Positions 31,001-43,900 of a stretch of DNA of 64,000 nt are shown in pieces. The stretch spans positions 3,744,727 through 3,808,726 of the forward strand of contig NC_021692.1 of assembly GCF_000247815.1 (NCBI RefSeq), written 5' to 3'. The position numbers and the translations under genes were made by a program. The stretch comes from Ficedula albicollis. Lineage: Eukaryota > Chordata > Aves > Passeriformes > Muscicapidae. Position 1 is the first letter of the stretch. Every line of letters begins with the position of its first letter. The notes beneath the pieces were generated by a model. It had not been told where the DNA came from and made no database searches. It was given only the letters and a program-made list of their open reading frames with translations.

Positions 31001-34000
31001 TAAGGAAATACATACAGAAGAGTAGGAGCTCAGCTGGTGAGCAGGGAGGGAACAGGGAGACACTCCTTTTCTCTGAACAGATCTTGTGGATTTTCATGGA
31101 GATGTTCAGGTGTTTTCCTTTTTTCCTTGGGAGGGATATTTGCTGTACAGTTCATATATGTGAAAAAGGAAATCCTAATATTTTGAGTGTGTTTTAGAGA
31201 AAGGAGGTGTAATGAATTTCAGGAATGCGTGTGGATCTTGGTGCATCTTTCCAAAGGCACCAGACCAGTAAGCCACGTACAGCAAGGTGTACTCCAAATG
31301 TGTGTTTGCTAGCACAGAACCACCCTTACAGGGTGGTTAGAGGTTTCCCATTGCTTCCCTCTTCTCTTGGCCTTGTTTCAAGGAACAGCATGGCACAGGA
31401 GAGTGCTGAAACTGGAGAAGCTGTAGGGTCTGGAGTTGTTTGAAGGTGACTTTGCAGATGGTTCCTGAAAGTGCAGAAAGGGCAGGAGCTGGTTGTTGGT
31501 GCCTCCACCACGCAGAATAGTGAGTGTAATTGCCCCGAAATTCACCAGCTGCTAAGGGTGAACAAGGTAGTAAAAGGCTGGGGCACAGCCCCTCCTCCAG
31601 GGTTCTTCTGGAAATTACACCTTTCAGTTTTAAAATATTTATCCAATTTTTGCTTCATAAGTAATCAGAAAATAGACACTGAGAAGTTGGGAATCTCCAC
31701 AGCAAATAGATCACTCCAGGCAGAGAAAAGATTCAAGTCCTGTCAGACTCTGCAATTCTTCCTTTATTTACGGTCCAGCATTTGATTAGAGTGGAGCATT
31801 CAAGGAAAAATGCTCCCTCAGACTGAAATAAGGATTTATTCCAGCCATGCTTGGCCTTAGTGTGGGTGGGGTTTGTTGCTACCCAGCTATTGAGTTTCCG
31901 TATACAAACTGCTCAGAGTTCAGTCAGTTCTTGTACACAGAGGGGGGTTTTTATTGCAATCTGTATGTTTTATAGGAGCTGGGATGCCATCAGATGGGTC
32001 CGTAGGGAAGGTTTCCAAAGCATCTTGAAGTTCTGTGACCCAGACAAGTACCTAATTGTGCTCTTTCCAAAGAAACACACTCCTGCAGTTAGTCTGAGGG
32101 AGCACAGCAGCAGGTAGCCAGACTATTGTGCTGTGGCCTAGTTTTTTGTAGGAATAAGTTTTTCTATGGTCTGAGAAAGGAAATATTTACCACTTCCTAA
32201 AAGCATGTCTTTGTTAAGGCTTCATTCTGATCACAAAGTCTAAACTTGAAAAAGAAATCAAAATATTTTACTAACAAGGTCAATTGCAAGTGAATGATAC
32301 AATTCAGTACTAAGCCAGTTTAAGTAACTCTTAAGAAGAAACCTGTAGAGGTTTTCTGACCAAGTTCCATTAAAGAAAATTAAGTTCTAGAATATATTAT
32401 TTCAACTTTTAAATACTGACAGAGCACAGTCAGTTGTGGGGGAAGAAGAAACCTGCTTTGTAAAGGTGTTGTACCTCTTCTGTAATGTGTCACAATAGAA
32501 AAATGACCTCCCAGAATTGCAAGTTGAGTTTGTGCTGAGAAACTGCCTTTTCTCCAGTCTGTTTGATGATTTATAGTGCTGTTTTGAAATATTGTAATCA
32601 TTCACTTCTGTCTTGTGCGTTAGGAAATTCATTTTAAAGTGGTAAAAGTAATTGCAGAACAATGGAAAACTGCACAAAAATGTAATCATACCCAAGGATG
32701 GTTCAGCCACTTGTTCTGTGTACGCCAGATGTTTGCTAATGCTGAATGCCTGTTCCACTTGTCATCCCTCAGGGAACAATTAGTGTGGGAATAGATGCCA
32801 CTGACCTGTTTGATCGCTATGATGAAGAGTATGAAGATGTGCCTGGGAGCAGCTTTCCCCAGATTGAGATAAACAAAATGCACATATCCCAGTCCATCGA
32901 GGTGAGGAGGGTGAAGGCTGCCACGCGAGCAGGGTGTGAGTGAACGAAGCACCTCAGAACACAGAACACGCTGCTCGGGGGCTCTCAGTGGGATACCTCT
33001 TCTGTAATGTGTCACAATAGAAAAATGACCTCCCAGAATTGCAAGTTGAGTTTGTGCTGAGAAACTGCCTTTTCTCCAGTCTGTTTGATGATTTATAGTG
33101 CTGTTTTGAAATATTGTAATCATTCACTTCTGTCTTGTGCGTTAGGAAATTCATTTTAAAGTGGTAAAAGTAATTGCAGAACAATGGAAAACTGCACAAA
33201 AATGTAATCATACCCAAGGATGGTTCAGCCACTTGTTCTGTGTACGCCAGATGTTTGCTAATGCTGAATGCCTGTTCCACTTGTCATCCCTCAGGGAACA
33301 ATTAGTGTGGGAATAGATGCCACTGACCTGTTTGATCGCTATGATGAAGAGTATGAAGATGTGCCTGGGAGCAGCTTTCCCCAGATTGAGATAAACAAAA
33401 TGCACATATCCCAGTCCATCGAGGTGAGGAGGGTGAAGGCTGCCACGCGAGCAGGGTGTGAGTGAACGAAGCACCTCAGAACACAGAACACGCTGCTCAG
33501 GGGCTCTCAGTGGGACTGGGGGGGGGACACAGTGGCCAGTACAGGTGGGGGGAAGCAGCTTGGGGCCAGCAGAATGATGGGTTGGCTCTGTAGCCTTGGG
33601 GCCACTGCTCTGTGGGCTGCAGTGCTCCTGCCCTCCTGCCAGTGGAGATGATCAGTGGCCAGTTCTCACTGAATGGGGTGGGTTCAGTGTTTGAAAGCAA
33701 ATGGCACCCAGGCTTGAGGATGTGCATAAGGAAAAGGATGGGAAACATTTTTTCTTTCAGAGAGTTGTAGAAATTTAGTCTGCTAGAGAGATGAGAATGG
33801 TTTACAGCTCAAGGTCAGGACTTCAGGGTGGTACATTACAGGTGTCTCAAGTGTCTGGTACTGTAAGAATTATCTGACTTTTTGCTCTGCTTGATGTTTA
33901 CACTCTGCCGTTTACACTCTGTGGTGGTGATTATGTCCTTGCAGAACATGCACTAGTGTGAACTGGGATCAGTTACTGGAAACAATATATTCCTTTTTCA

Positions 34001-37000
34001 GGCACCCCTGACTTCCACAGATACAGCAATACTGTCTGGTAACCTTTCCACCCAGAATGGGAATGGAGGGGGATCAATTAATCTTGCACTGAGACGAGTG
34101 ACATCTGCCAAGGGATGGGGAGAGGTAAGAGTACACCTGTTATGCAATTTTATATTCAACCTATTACCTGGTGTTCTGTTGGTTGGTTTTTTTTGGGGGG
34201 GCGGGGGAGGGAGGAATTTTAGCTGTGGTTCATCTCTAATTTTCTATGTTTTGCAAAATGTAGGAAAAGGAATTCTTAAAGGAATTTGAGACTAAGGGAA
34301 GACCAAACGTTGGTTTTTTTCTCATTTTTCTCCCCTCTCCTTTTGGCTGTGCAATTTGGACTTCACTTGTGCAGAGAGAATTGTTACCTGATGTCTCTAG
34401 TCTTTCTGATTGCTCTGTCTGAAGGCACAGTGCTGTGAGCAGGCCTTTTAGGGCAGCATGATAGTTGGCCTTTGCTTCCAAAACTGCTTTGCACGGGAAG
34501 AAGTTATGAGGAAATAGTTTGAATTTCCCCAGCAGATATGGTCTGAGCAGCTGGAAAGTCCTGTGGTGCACCCTCCTGCAAGCTGGGCTGTGTTTGAGGT
34601 GCTTGTGGCATCAGTGGTATAGCTGGCAGCTGCCTGTGCCTTCCTCCTTGCACACAAGCTCCTGCTAGCCTGCTTCCTCACCTTGGAAGTGTGGAAGTCT
34701 TGTTTGAGATGGACTGACTGGAGGACTTTGATTTGCATTAGGATTTTGTGAGGGAAGAATTTTCTCCCTGGAGTGACCAAAGCAGGTCCCAATAGCAGTC
34801 ACCTGTAGCTTTACAAAACTTTGTTTTATCCATGAGCTCTAAATCAGCAAAACAACTTTGCTTCTTAATGCAAAGCTGCAGGAAAGGGAGGATGCTGAAA
34901 AAAGTGGTAAATGTTACTCAGATGTGTAAAGCAGCTGTGATGAAAATGATGCTCTTGACATACTTTGTCACTGTTGTAAAGGATGTTTTCTTCTAACACT
35001 CTGGCACTGTGCATTCCAACAGCTGGAGTTTGGAGCTGGAGACCTTCATGGACCTCTCTTTGGGCTGAAGATATTTCGTAATCTTACACCAAGATGGTAA
35101 ATATTAGAAAAATGGCCTAGTGGTTAATATTCCACAATAAGGAACTAAATTACTTGAATTCTCTTCCACATTAATTTTGGATTTGTTTTCTGTCCTACAA
35201 AGTAAGGTATTTTTGCTTTAGACTTAAGGTCATACTTGTATTGTCGAAATCCCTTTATTCTTTCTGGGTGTTGGTGCCCTCCCTCTTCATATTTCCAGGT
35301 TAAGAAAGGTCTGTGTTCCACATCCTTAGATTTTTACTTGATCTTGTCATGATTCATCATACTTGAGACAGAATATCCAATCAGAGCAACAGAAGTTTGC
35401 TTTGGGAACAGAAAGAAAAATAGGCAACTCTTCTGAGGCTTCCCTGTGTGAGAGGGAGCTTCTGACAGCAAAACAGGAGACACTGTGTCATATTTTAGGG
35501 AAATAATGACAAATTTGCCAGTAGTGTCATGTGTATTCACAAATGAATAGAGGTCTCAGGTTGCAAAGGAGAATACAAGGTAGGCCTCTGATTGGAGCCA
35601 CATGTCAGGGCATCATAGGAGCTCGTATAGGTTCCCTCTGTTTGTATTTTCGAATTTAGTGAATCTGCCATTCCTCAGAGCTTGTCAGGATTCTTGTTCC
35701 CCAGAGAGTGCTTTAGTGCTGGTTTTTAGAGCTGATGCTGAAGGATTATTTAATAGCAAGGCAGCTCTTTGCCAGCCAGCCCAGTGTGCTATTCTGCAGA
35801 GACCAGGATGTTATCTACACGGGGCAAGAAGGGGAAGGCTGGGTGCCTTCTGTGTCTGTGCACAGACAATAAACCAGGGCACAGCCTGCTCTCCTGGCTG
35901 CTGCTGTGCTCAAGGCAGTCTGAGTTAGTTTTTACTTTTCCCTGAAAGCCTTGAGCATCATGGTTTTTGCAGGATAGTCTCTGGGCACTCAGCAAAGTTC
36001 CTGGGCCGAGAAGCACTCTGGGGCCACCTGGGAGCCTCTATTTTTTTCACTGATGAGTTTTTCCTCATTCCTCCAGTTTCATCACCACACACTGTGCCCT
36101 GCAGTTCTCATCCCGTGGGGTCCGGCCCGGCCTCACCACGGTCCTGGCCCGCAACCTGGACAAGAACACCATGGGCTACTTGCAGTGGAGGTGGGGCATC
36201 CAGTCAGCCATGAACACCAGTATTGTCCGAGACACCAAAACCAGCCACTTCACTGTGGCCATGCAGGTGAGAGCCACAGGTGGGACAGTGATCCTGCCTG
36301 GTGGGAGAGAGCAGCCCCACCTTCCTGTCCCAACAGTATTTTGCCTTGGGATTAGAGGTTAAGGAAGCAGTTGGAATATCTCACGTTAGACTTAATATAG
36401 GTAACCAGCTGTTTGGCAGAGCACAGCTCTTGGCATTGTCATAGGTCATGTCTGTTGGCTTAGATTAAGGTCAGGACAATACAGACAGCAGAGGTTGTAA
36501 GTGACAAGCATTGCTTTGTGTTCTGTGCTTCAAGGTTGAGAAAGGAAATTGGGGGGCAGCAGTGGTCAAGGGTATGTTTTGATACATTTGTGCCTTTGTG
36601 TTTCAGTTGGGAATCCCCCATTCTTTCATGATGGTCAGTTACCAGCATAAGTTTCAGGATGAGGATCAAACACGAGTGAAAGGTTCTCTCAAGTAAGTGC
36701 TCAAAAGGGAATTCACATTGCCCACAGCCTGAGGACTCTGTCCTCTCCTGCTGCTGTAGGCCTCTAGGTTCCACACAAACCAAATGCTTCAGTGGCCTTT
36801 GGGAGCCTCTTTTGGTAAAGGCTGAAGTGAATGTGTTGCATGCTTGGCCCTTTGTGCCTCTTCAGTTAAGTGGGACTTACAGTACTTGTGTATGATATCT
36901 CTATATCATCTCCAATAAGAAAGCCAGAGGTTCTTGTTTACTACTTAGCAAGCTGGAAAGTCTAATCTCACCTTGGAGATATACCACGAATCTTCCAGAG

Positions 37001-40000
37001 GCCAACATCTGCTGCAAACAGATGCATTTCCATTCTTTACTTGTTTGGGAATTACAGGATTCAGTAAAGAGAAATTCAGGTGTCTTCTCTGTCTTAACAG
37101 TATTTGGTTCTGTCATTCTAGGGCGGGTTTCTTTGGGACCATAGTGGAGTATGGAGCAGAGAGGAAGATTTCCCGACACAGTGTTTTAGGAGCCACTGTC
37201 AGCGTTGGTGTTCCTCAAGGAGTGTCCTTGAAAATCAAGTCAGTTCAAGATCTCAACTCTTCATTGCAGAGGCTGACCATAACCTCTATGATTCTATTCC
37301 CAGTGGGAAGGTCTATTTATGTGGGAAGGTCCCAGTCCCAGGTCAATACAGGTGTATTGATACATCACTGGGAGAGGGTACAACTGCTCTCAACTCTAAT
37401 GCAAGCTGTGAGCCCATTGTAAACAGTGGGTGCCTTCCACAGGTGTGACTCACAGCCTGAGCCACCTGTCTGTGTGTGTGCATCAGAATATTCTGATAAA
37501 TACAGCTTAAGGTGAGATTTGGTGCACTCTGGTAATTGAGTGGAAGACTTCTGAAAATATTAGTAGAGATGGATTCCATGTGTATTATGCTGTATACAAG
37601 TGAATGCTTGAATTAGGGAATTACCATTACCTAATGCAGGTGATTGTACCATTAACAAGGTGCAATTCACAGAGGGACAGAGCTCATTAAGTGCCCCTGT
37701 GCTGTGGTATACTTGAATTGGGACCAGCTATGGGTGTAGTGTGAAACTGCTGAAGGGCCTGAAGAATTCTGGCCCAAGGAAACTCATGTTTTCTTAAAAT
37801 AAATATTGCTATAGACAAAAGAAAAATATTCTGCCTGCCTGAAGACCCATGCCAGTGTTATGAATGCAGGCTTTCTCTAGAAGCATTTTCTCTTCTTCTG
37901 TGAGGACGTTCGTCCTTTTTTCTGTTGAAATTAATGACCAAGCAAATTCTTCTAAGATTAAAAAAAAGAACTTTAGAATGGTCAGGTACTATCACGAGCT
38001 GCTACTTCAAAGGCTGGCTCTGGCTGGTGTCAGCTGCCTTTCCTGCCGTTGGCTTTTTCAGTTTATCAGGCTTTCACCTTTTTGAGCTCCTCATTCATCT
38101 CCCCTTGGTTCATCGGCACGCGCTGCTGCTAAGTGTGCTTCATCAAGCACATCCAGCTCTGCTTTTCCTCTTACCATCCCTCTGCTCTTCTTTGTTGCAG
38201 GCTGAATAGGGCCAGCCAGACCTACTTCTTCCCTGTCCATCTAACAGATCAGCTGCTTCCCAGCGCCGTGTTCTATGCCACTGTGGGACCTCTCGTTATC
38301 TACTTTGCCATGCACAGGCTGGTCATCAAACCCTACCTCAGGGCACAGAAGGAGAGGTGAGCTTGCACATTCCTAAGGAAGTCTCACTCGGGCTCATTTG
38401 TGTGAGGTTGTGGGTCATTTGTAATTGGGTGGGTAAGCAGACCCTGCTAGTTTCTGAATCCCAGCCATGTATTTCTGGTGAGATGTTGCCTTCCCTCTGC
38501 CAGAGAGCTGGAGAAGCAGCGGGAGAACACAGCCAGCGATATCCTACAGAAGAAGCAGGAGGCTGAAGCTGCAGTGAGTCTTTCTTGTAACGTGGTCCCC
38601 TTAGTGAAAGCAAACTTTTCACTCTGGACCATTCTCCTTTGGCCACAGTGTCTGACCCTGCGTGATTTCTGCTCTGCCACTTGTGTTATGACAGGTCCGG
38701 TTAATGCAGGAGGCAGTCCGAAGGATAATTGAAGCAGAGGAAGCCAGAATGGGTAAAGATTATTATATCATTTACTTGTTCTATACATATGGAGAGAAGA
38801 AGGAACAATGCAAAGGTGTTGTTTCTTCATTCCCACTCCTGATGAAGTGCAGTGTAGTTGCTGCTGCACATGTAGTGGGAGAGCCCCATTATGACTCAGC
38901 TCCAGGTACCTGAGCTTAGGAGGGGTCACAGAATATTATCTTGGGACATGGTGTGAAGTGGATCAGCAGACTGAAGACAGCAGTCTGGATTCACTGTCCC
39001 CCAGAGAGAGGTGTGTGTATAAATATGTGCAAAAACTGTAGTCTTGAAGTTCAGCTTTCACTGTTTTCTCCCTTACATGTTTTGCTCCTGAATCGTAGTG
39101 GGAATCTGATCTCTGATGGTTACTAGCAATTCTCCACAGAATATTCCAAAGTGAACTGAAATCCACTTGGAATGTCATATCAGTGTGGCACTGAGGTCCT
39201 GTCACTCCATTTTAATGCTGAAGGTTGCTAACAAATGCCCAAGTAAAAATGTTGTTCTTTGTTGGGAAGCATAAGTCCAGTCCAGGAGAATTAAATCTCA
39301 CTGAAAGCAAGAGAAAACGCTGGTCTGGGATGATCTTTTTTTTGTCAGTGGAAGCCTTCCATCACAGTTGTGATTTCCTGGGAAATGCAGGTCTGATTAT
39401 AGTGAACGCCTGGTATGGGAAGTTTGTTAATGACAACAGCAGGAAGAATGAGAAGGTGAAGGTTATAGACGTGACTGTGCCTCTGCAGTGCTTGGTGAAG
39501 GATTCTAAACTCATCCTTACAGAGGCCTCCAAGGTACGTAGCTGTTCTGTCAAAGCAGATTCAGGGACTCAAATGTGTGGCCCAGAATTTCATTTGAACC
39601 ATGTGGTGTCCTGCCAGGGGATCTCTCCAGTGGCTCTGGATCAATTTACAGATGCCATTTGCATACCAGGTATTACAAACTTCCAGGAACTTCTGTTTCT
39701 CAGGGCTTTTCCAGTGCCAGTGTCTTCTTTGTGAGACAGGGGTGTTACAGACCTTGGGGCTGTATACCAAAAACTTCCCAACCCCCAGTTTACTTTTATG
39801 CAAGAGAACTTGTGGAGGTGATTCCCCAGTGTCTCACCTTGCTGGCAGCAAAACTCCTGTTTTTTTAATGACACCTTGTCCTGGCACTAATAAATGTTTT
39901 TGGCCAGCTGGAGAACTGTGAAAGTCCATTCCCTGATGCTCAGTCTGTCTTTCTGTGGTTCAAGGCTGGGCTTCCAGGCTTCTACGATCCCTGTGTGGGT

Positions 40001-40715
40001 GAGGAGAAGAGTTTGAAAGTGCTTTATCAATTCCGAGGAGTTCTGCACCAAGTGATGGCAGCTGACAATGAGGCCCTTAGGATACCAAAGCAATGTAAGT
40101 AGCACAGACTGCCCAGCATCTTCCTTGGGGAACCAGTGATGGACTACTTCAGCTCTGTGGTGAAGCACACAGAACTGGGGTTCTGGGGTTTAGAACTGGG
40201 GTTACTGGAATGGACTGACCATGACTTGTCTCTAGAGTAAGGCCCAAAAGAGCTCAGTAGCAGCTCTGCAGCTGTTTGTACCAGCTAGTCTGTACCTCTC
40301 ACTGGGGCTGGAAGCAGAGGCCTCCCACAGATGCCAGTGTCCTTCTGGGTGGCCATTTGGGGTCTGAATTTAATGTATGGAGGCCTGAGTCAGATTTTTT
40401 CCTTGTCCCCATTTGTCTTATTTTCCCTGCTGGAATGACTCTGTGAAACTACTATCTGCTTGTGACAACTTTTACTGGCACTCTGGTGGGTTGGCTCAAG
40501 GGCACAGACCTTTGTTTGCCCTAGACCAGCTCCCTGCCCAGTGTGAGCAGCACATCCAACTGACAGAGCTTCCAGAAGTGCATTGGAGGCATATTTAAGT
40601 TGTGTCTAATTAGCAGCCAGAGATATTCCTGCCTGTCCTGGTACAATGGTGGGCTCCAGCATGTGTCCATTCCTTGTTCTCTCCCACAGCTCACAGGATT
40701 GATGCTGATGGCTAA
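25080..40715 (+). CDS. DNAJC11: DnaJ homolog subfamily C member 11, exons 2-16 (exon 1 not found)
   Basis: J-domain protein of mitochondria; the family is known to associate with the MICOS/MIB machinery that shapes cristae. Exons read from the sequence with GT-AG borders: 25080-25209, 27338-27411, 28610-28711, 32773-32901 (second copy 33295-33423), 34002-34124, 35023-35096, 36077-36266, 36607-36692, 37122-37238, 38201-38356, 38504-38573, 38695-38752, 39391-39533, 39965-40094, 40690-40715 (TAA stop). Exon 2 carries the J-domain HPD motif (LYHPDKHRD). The middle exons encode the conserved ISQSIE and NKMHIS stretches, and the C-terminal DUF3395 part ends at SHRIDADG. With one copy of exon 5 the listed exons give 535 codons. 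Adding the usual 24-codon first exon gives 559, equal to the human length, so nothing else is missing. Exon 1 (start codon and first J-domain helix) is not visible and probably lies in the poly-C run at 19801-21049. Confidence 0.96.
25461..25702. repeat. 121-bp tandem duplication in DNAJC11 intron 2
   Basis: Copies at 25461-25581 and 25582-25702, starting GCTTCAAACAGAGAGG. Differences are confined to the last 15 or so bases. Intronic, 250 nt after exon 2. Confidence 0.92.
32472..33515 (+). repeat. DNAJC11: 522-bp tandem duplication containing DNAJC11 exon 5
   Basis: Copies at 32472-32993 and 32994-33515, abutting exactly. Each contains about 300 bp of upstream intron, the 129-bp exon with its splice sites, and about 90 bp downstream. 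The only difference I saw is G at 32977 versus A at 33499. Confidence 0.95.
33295..33423 (+). CDS. DNAJC11: Second tandem copy of DNAJC11 exon 5
   Basis: This is an exact coding duplicate of the exon at 32773-32901, with the same AG acceptor and GT donor. It encodes 43 residues starting [11 protein letters not shown] and ending ISQSIE. The exon is 129 bp with phase 0 at both ends, so splicing in one or both copies keeps the frame; using both would repeat 43 residues between the J-domain region and the next exon. The human protein has a single copy. Whether both copies exist in the genome or are used in transcripts cannot be told from the sequence. Confidence 0.75.
37266..37303 (+). mobile_element. 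Possible CR1-type LINE 3' end remnant
   Basis: A short stretch in DNAJC11 intron 10 has the pattern CCTCTATGATTCTAT, resembling the 3' tail of avian CR1 elements. It is too short to be sure and no reverse-transcriptase reading frame is attached. Confidence 0.3.
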
Positions 40716-40945
40716 TCCGGGGAACACACATCTCTCACCGTACCTGGGTCAATGGAAAGTGCAAAACCTCCCCCGGATGCTGCGAGTTTGAACAGAGACA
40801 CTTTTATTTTTACTGTCTGTATAGCAGGTGGTGTCCTGCCAGTTCTGTTAGGGACAAAAGGACAGACCCTGCTGCTCCAGGTGGCTCCCAGGCAATATCT
40901 GAGTTGTGGCTTGGTACCCAATAAAGCAGCGTGACTCTGAGTGCA
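40716..40945 (+). promoter_or_regulatory. DNAJC11: DNAJC11 3' UTR and poly(A) signal
   Basis: Sequence after the TAA stop runs about 205 nt to a canonical AATAAA at 40920-40925, followed by a TG-containing stretch that could be the downstream element. The cleavage point is inferred to be roughly 15-25 nt after the hexamer. Confidence 0.75.
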
Positions 40946-43900
40946 CAGTGCTTTCTGCCCAGGGGCGGAGTGGGCATCCTGCTCCCAGCTGCCCAGGCCC
41001 ACCCGTGCACTCACACCTCTCTCCTGGAGCTCAGCAGGGACGAAGACCTGTTGTTCCCACCTCACCATGTGCTTCCTGGGGTAGGTAACACACCTTCTTC
41101 TCGTGAGGGGAATTTCAGTTCTCTGGCCACCTCCTGGAATTGCCCTGTTCAAATACTTTTGGAGAGAGGTCAGTGATTGTTTCAATCCCAAATCTGTGTT
41201 TGAAATGCACTTGTTAAGAAAAATATGTGCTTAAATATGAATGAATTTGCCTTTTAAAGTAACATGGACCTCTTCAGTACCAATCTGTCCAGCTGCTCAT
41301 TTCCAACACTGCTCTTCCAGACAAGAACACGGTGTATCTTAGGTTTATTAATTCTTCTGCCACCCACAACCATGTATTGTCAAGGATTTCCAGGAAAGAG
41401 GAAAGCAAGTGAGGGAGAAGGACAGCAATTAATTTTGTTTGATTCTGATGCTGCAACTATCTCTTCACATCTAATTTATTTCTAGCAAAAATAAATGTAG
41501 TTTATAAAGTAAACCATACCAAAGTGAGGAGAGAGGCCAAATGGACAAAATGCTAAAAATGTAAACACTCATCTGCCCTTTCTGAAAAGCGGCCATTACA
41601 GCATAGATCCATTGGCTTTATCTTGCCTAGAAGCCCTGCCAGGGATTTCCAGCAGAAGGGCACTCCTGGGCTGGTGACACAGCAGCTGGAAACAGCAACT
41701 TGTAGAATCTGCTGCACACTGGGCACATCAGCACATGTGAGGCTTTTGCAGAGAGACAAGGAATCATGGTGGCTGTTCTTGGTCATAGTTTTGCTGTGGC
41801 TAAGTCCAGACCAGCCTTCATTGTTCATGGGTGAGAGCAGAGGGGAAAACACCCATGTCTTGGCAGTACAGAGTTGCTTTGAAAACTCCTGCCATAACTC
41901 CTTTCCTGACATGGACCTGGCCCCTGTTCTGGGCAGCTGTGGTTCTCTGTGCTCAGGTCACTGCACCAGGAGAATGAGATTTTCAAAAGAAATGCTTTCC
42001 CCTGTGAAAAACAAGTTCATATTATGAAGACGTGTTCATTTGTTTTTATTAAAACCAGAACTTCTCAGTTGTGATCAGTTCCTGGTGCAGGACTTTATTT
42101 CACTTATGGCCAGCATTCTGTCAATCTGAAATTAAATGTAAAATGTGCAATAAATTATTGCTGAAAAGCAGCTCCCATTCCCTTTGCATCTGTAGGAAGT
42201 CCCTGAGATTAAACCTCTGGAAGGCAAGAGTTGCAGGTTTTGTAAACCTAACTGCACTCTCCATCCTATCCAGCTTATTGAACTCTGCTGGGTGGGACTG
42301 CAGCAATCTAAATCTCCAGTTCCTTTTTGATGTCACTGTGTGAGGTGTATGGTCAGAAGTGAGGAGCCAGCCTGTAAAGACTGGCACAAGAGCATCCCTG
42401 AGAGCCAGACACTTGGGTCAGTCTCCCCAGCCCTCTCCTCCTTTCTTCCTTATTTTCTGTCAGTGCTAAGTTTTGCCAAAACTGTAAGAACAGCCACTCT
42501 GCAGAACCACAGCCTTCACCACCATATTCTTGCTGTGAGCAGCTGCCATTTTACAGCCACAACTCCCCTGGGACTTCTTTTTGTGACTATAATTCAAAAT
42601 TACCAACAGAATTAAAATAGAAGCTCTAAGCAAGCAGAGCTGAGCTTCCAGCCTAGCTTCCAGTGCAACCTAGTGCCATTTCCAAAAGGTTGAGCCACCT
42701 TTTGAGTTTGCCAAGGTGTTCAGGCTGCTGCTTTGATGGCAGCTGGCTGAGCAGCAGTGCCTGCAGGGCTGTGGCACATACACGAGCTGCAGGGTGGTAC
42801 CAAGGCTCCAGCAGCTCTTGGGTGGGTTGGAGTCCTCAGTGCTCAGTGGTGGAGGGGAGGGAGGGAGGGAGCTTTCTTTCAACACAGCTCCCAGAGGCTT
42901 GGTTTGGATCTGGCCAAGCCTCTAGTCCTTGCAAGGGAGTGCAGTGCTGCTGCTGGGCTGTTTCTGGGGCTGCAGGGATCTGGTGCCAAGACTGTGCACT
43001 CCGACACCATCGGCATCCTGGCTTGAACCCTGGCCTGAGCTCAGACCTTGCACCCTTCAGCAGGCCCCTGGCACAAGCCCAGCACTATCCCTGCTGCATT
43101 CAGCTGCTCTAGGCAGTGCCTGCCTCCCAACCCTCCCACCCTGCCCAGCCCCAGGGCTCCATCACCATGTCCCACACTCAGAGCAGAGGCTAGCAAGGAG
43201 CAGATGCTCCACAGAAAGGTGGGGATACCTTGCCAGCTTTTCCTATCCCCACTTAAATGTATTGTTTCCAGAAAGCACTACAAGTGTCAAGTCTTCCTGC
43301 TGCCTGGCACAACAGCTCACAAACCCATAAATCATAACAGCAGACTCCTGAGTTTGGAATATAACAAACTCATTGTTCATTTGTCTCACATTTAAGAAAA
43401 AAACATGGTTCATTAAAAGTTTTAATGAAAAAATAAAGTTCTGAATTAAACTATAATTATACACGGCTGGAAGTGATGAACTAAAAGAATGGAGATGTTA
43501 CTTTTTTATTTCTCTCTGCTGATATTGTAACGTGTTGGACACCATCCACTGGGATAAATCCAAAAGGGGACAGAACAAGAGTCGGTCACATTGATTAGTG
43601 TTGAACCTCTGTGAAAAAGAGCCAGTTCACTTGACAGTGCACCATTTCTCCCATAAAAGCTTCAGGAACACAGTCCATGGAGGTCCAGTTGAACTGCAGG
43701 CATGGTGTAAACACAAGAGAGAACAATTTCAGATCAGGTCCAACTCTGGTGCAGTTGTGGCCGGGATCTTCCAAAGCATTTCTGGGGAAATGGCAGCACT
43801 GGAGAACTTTGGTTATTTTTCTGGCTGCAAAGGACAGTCAGGCAGCTGTTGGGGGCAAGTCTTTGGCAAACTCCTTGGTGGTTCCACGTAGCTTCTGAAG

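Noticed and set aside
39225..39734. 169-residue + reading frame
   Set aside because: It is DNAJC11 exon 14 (39391-39533) read through into both introns; only the exon is real.
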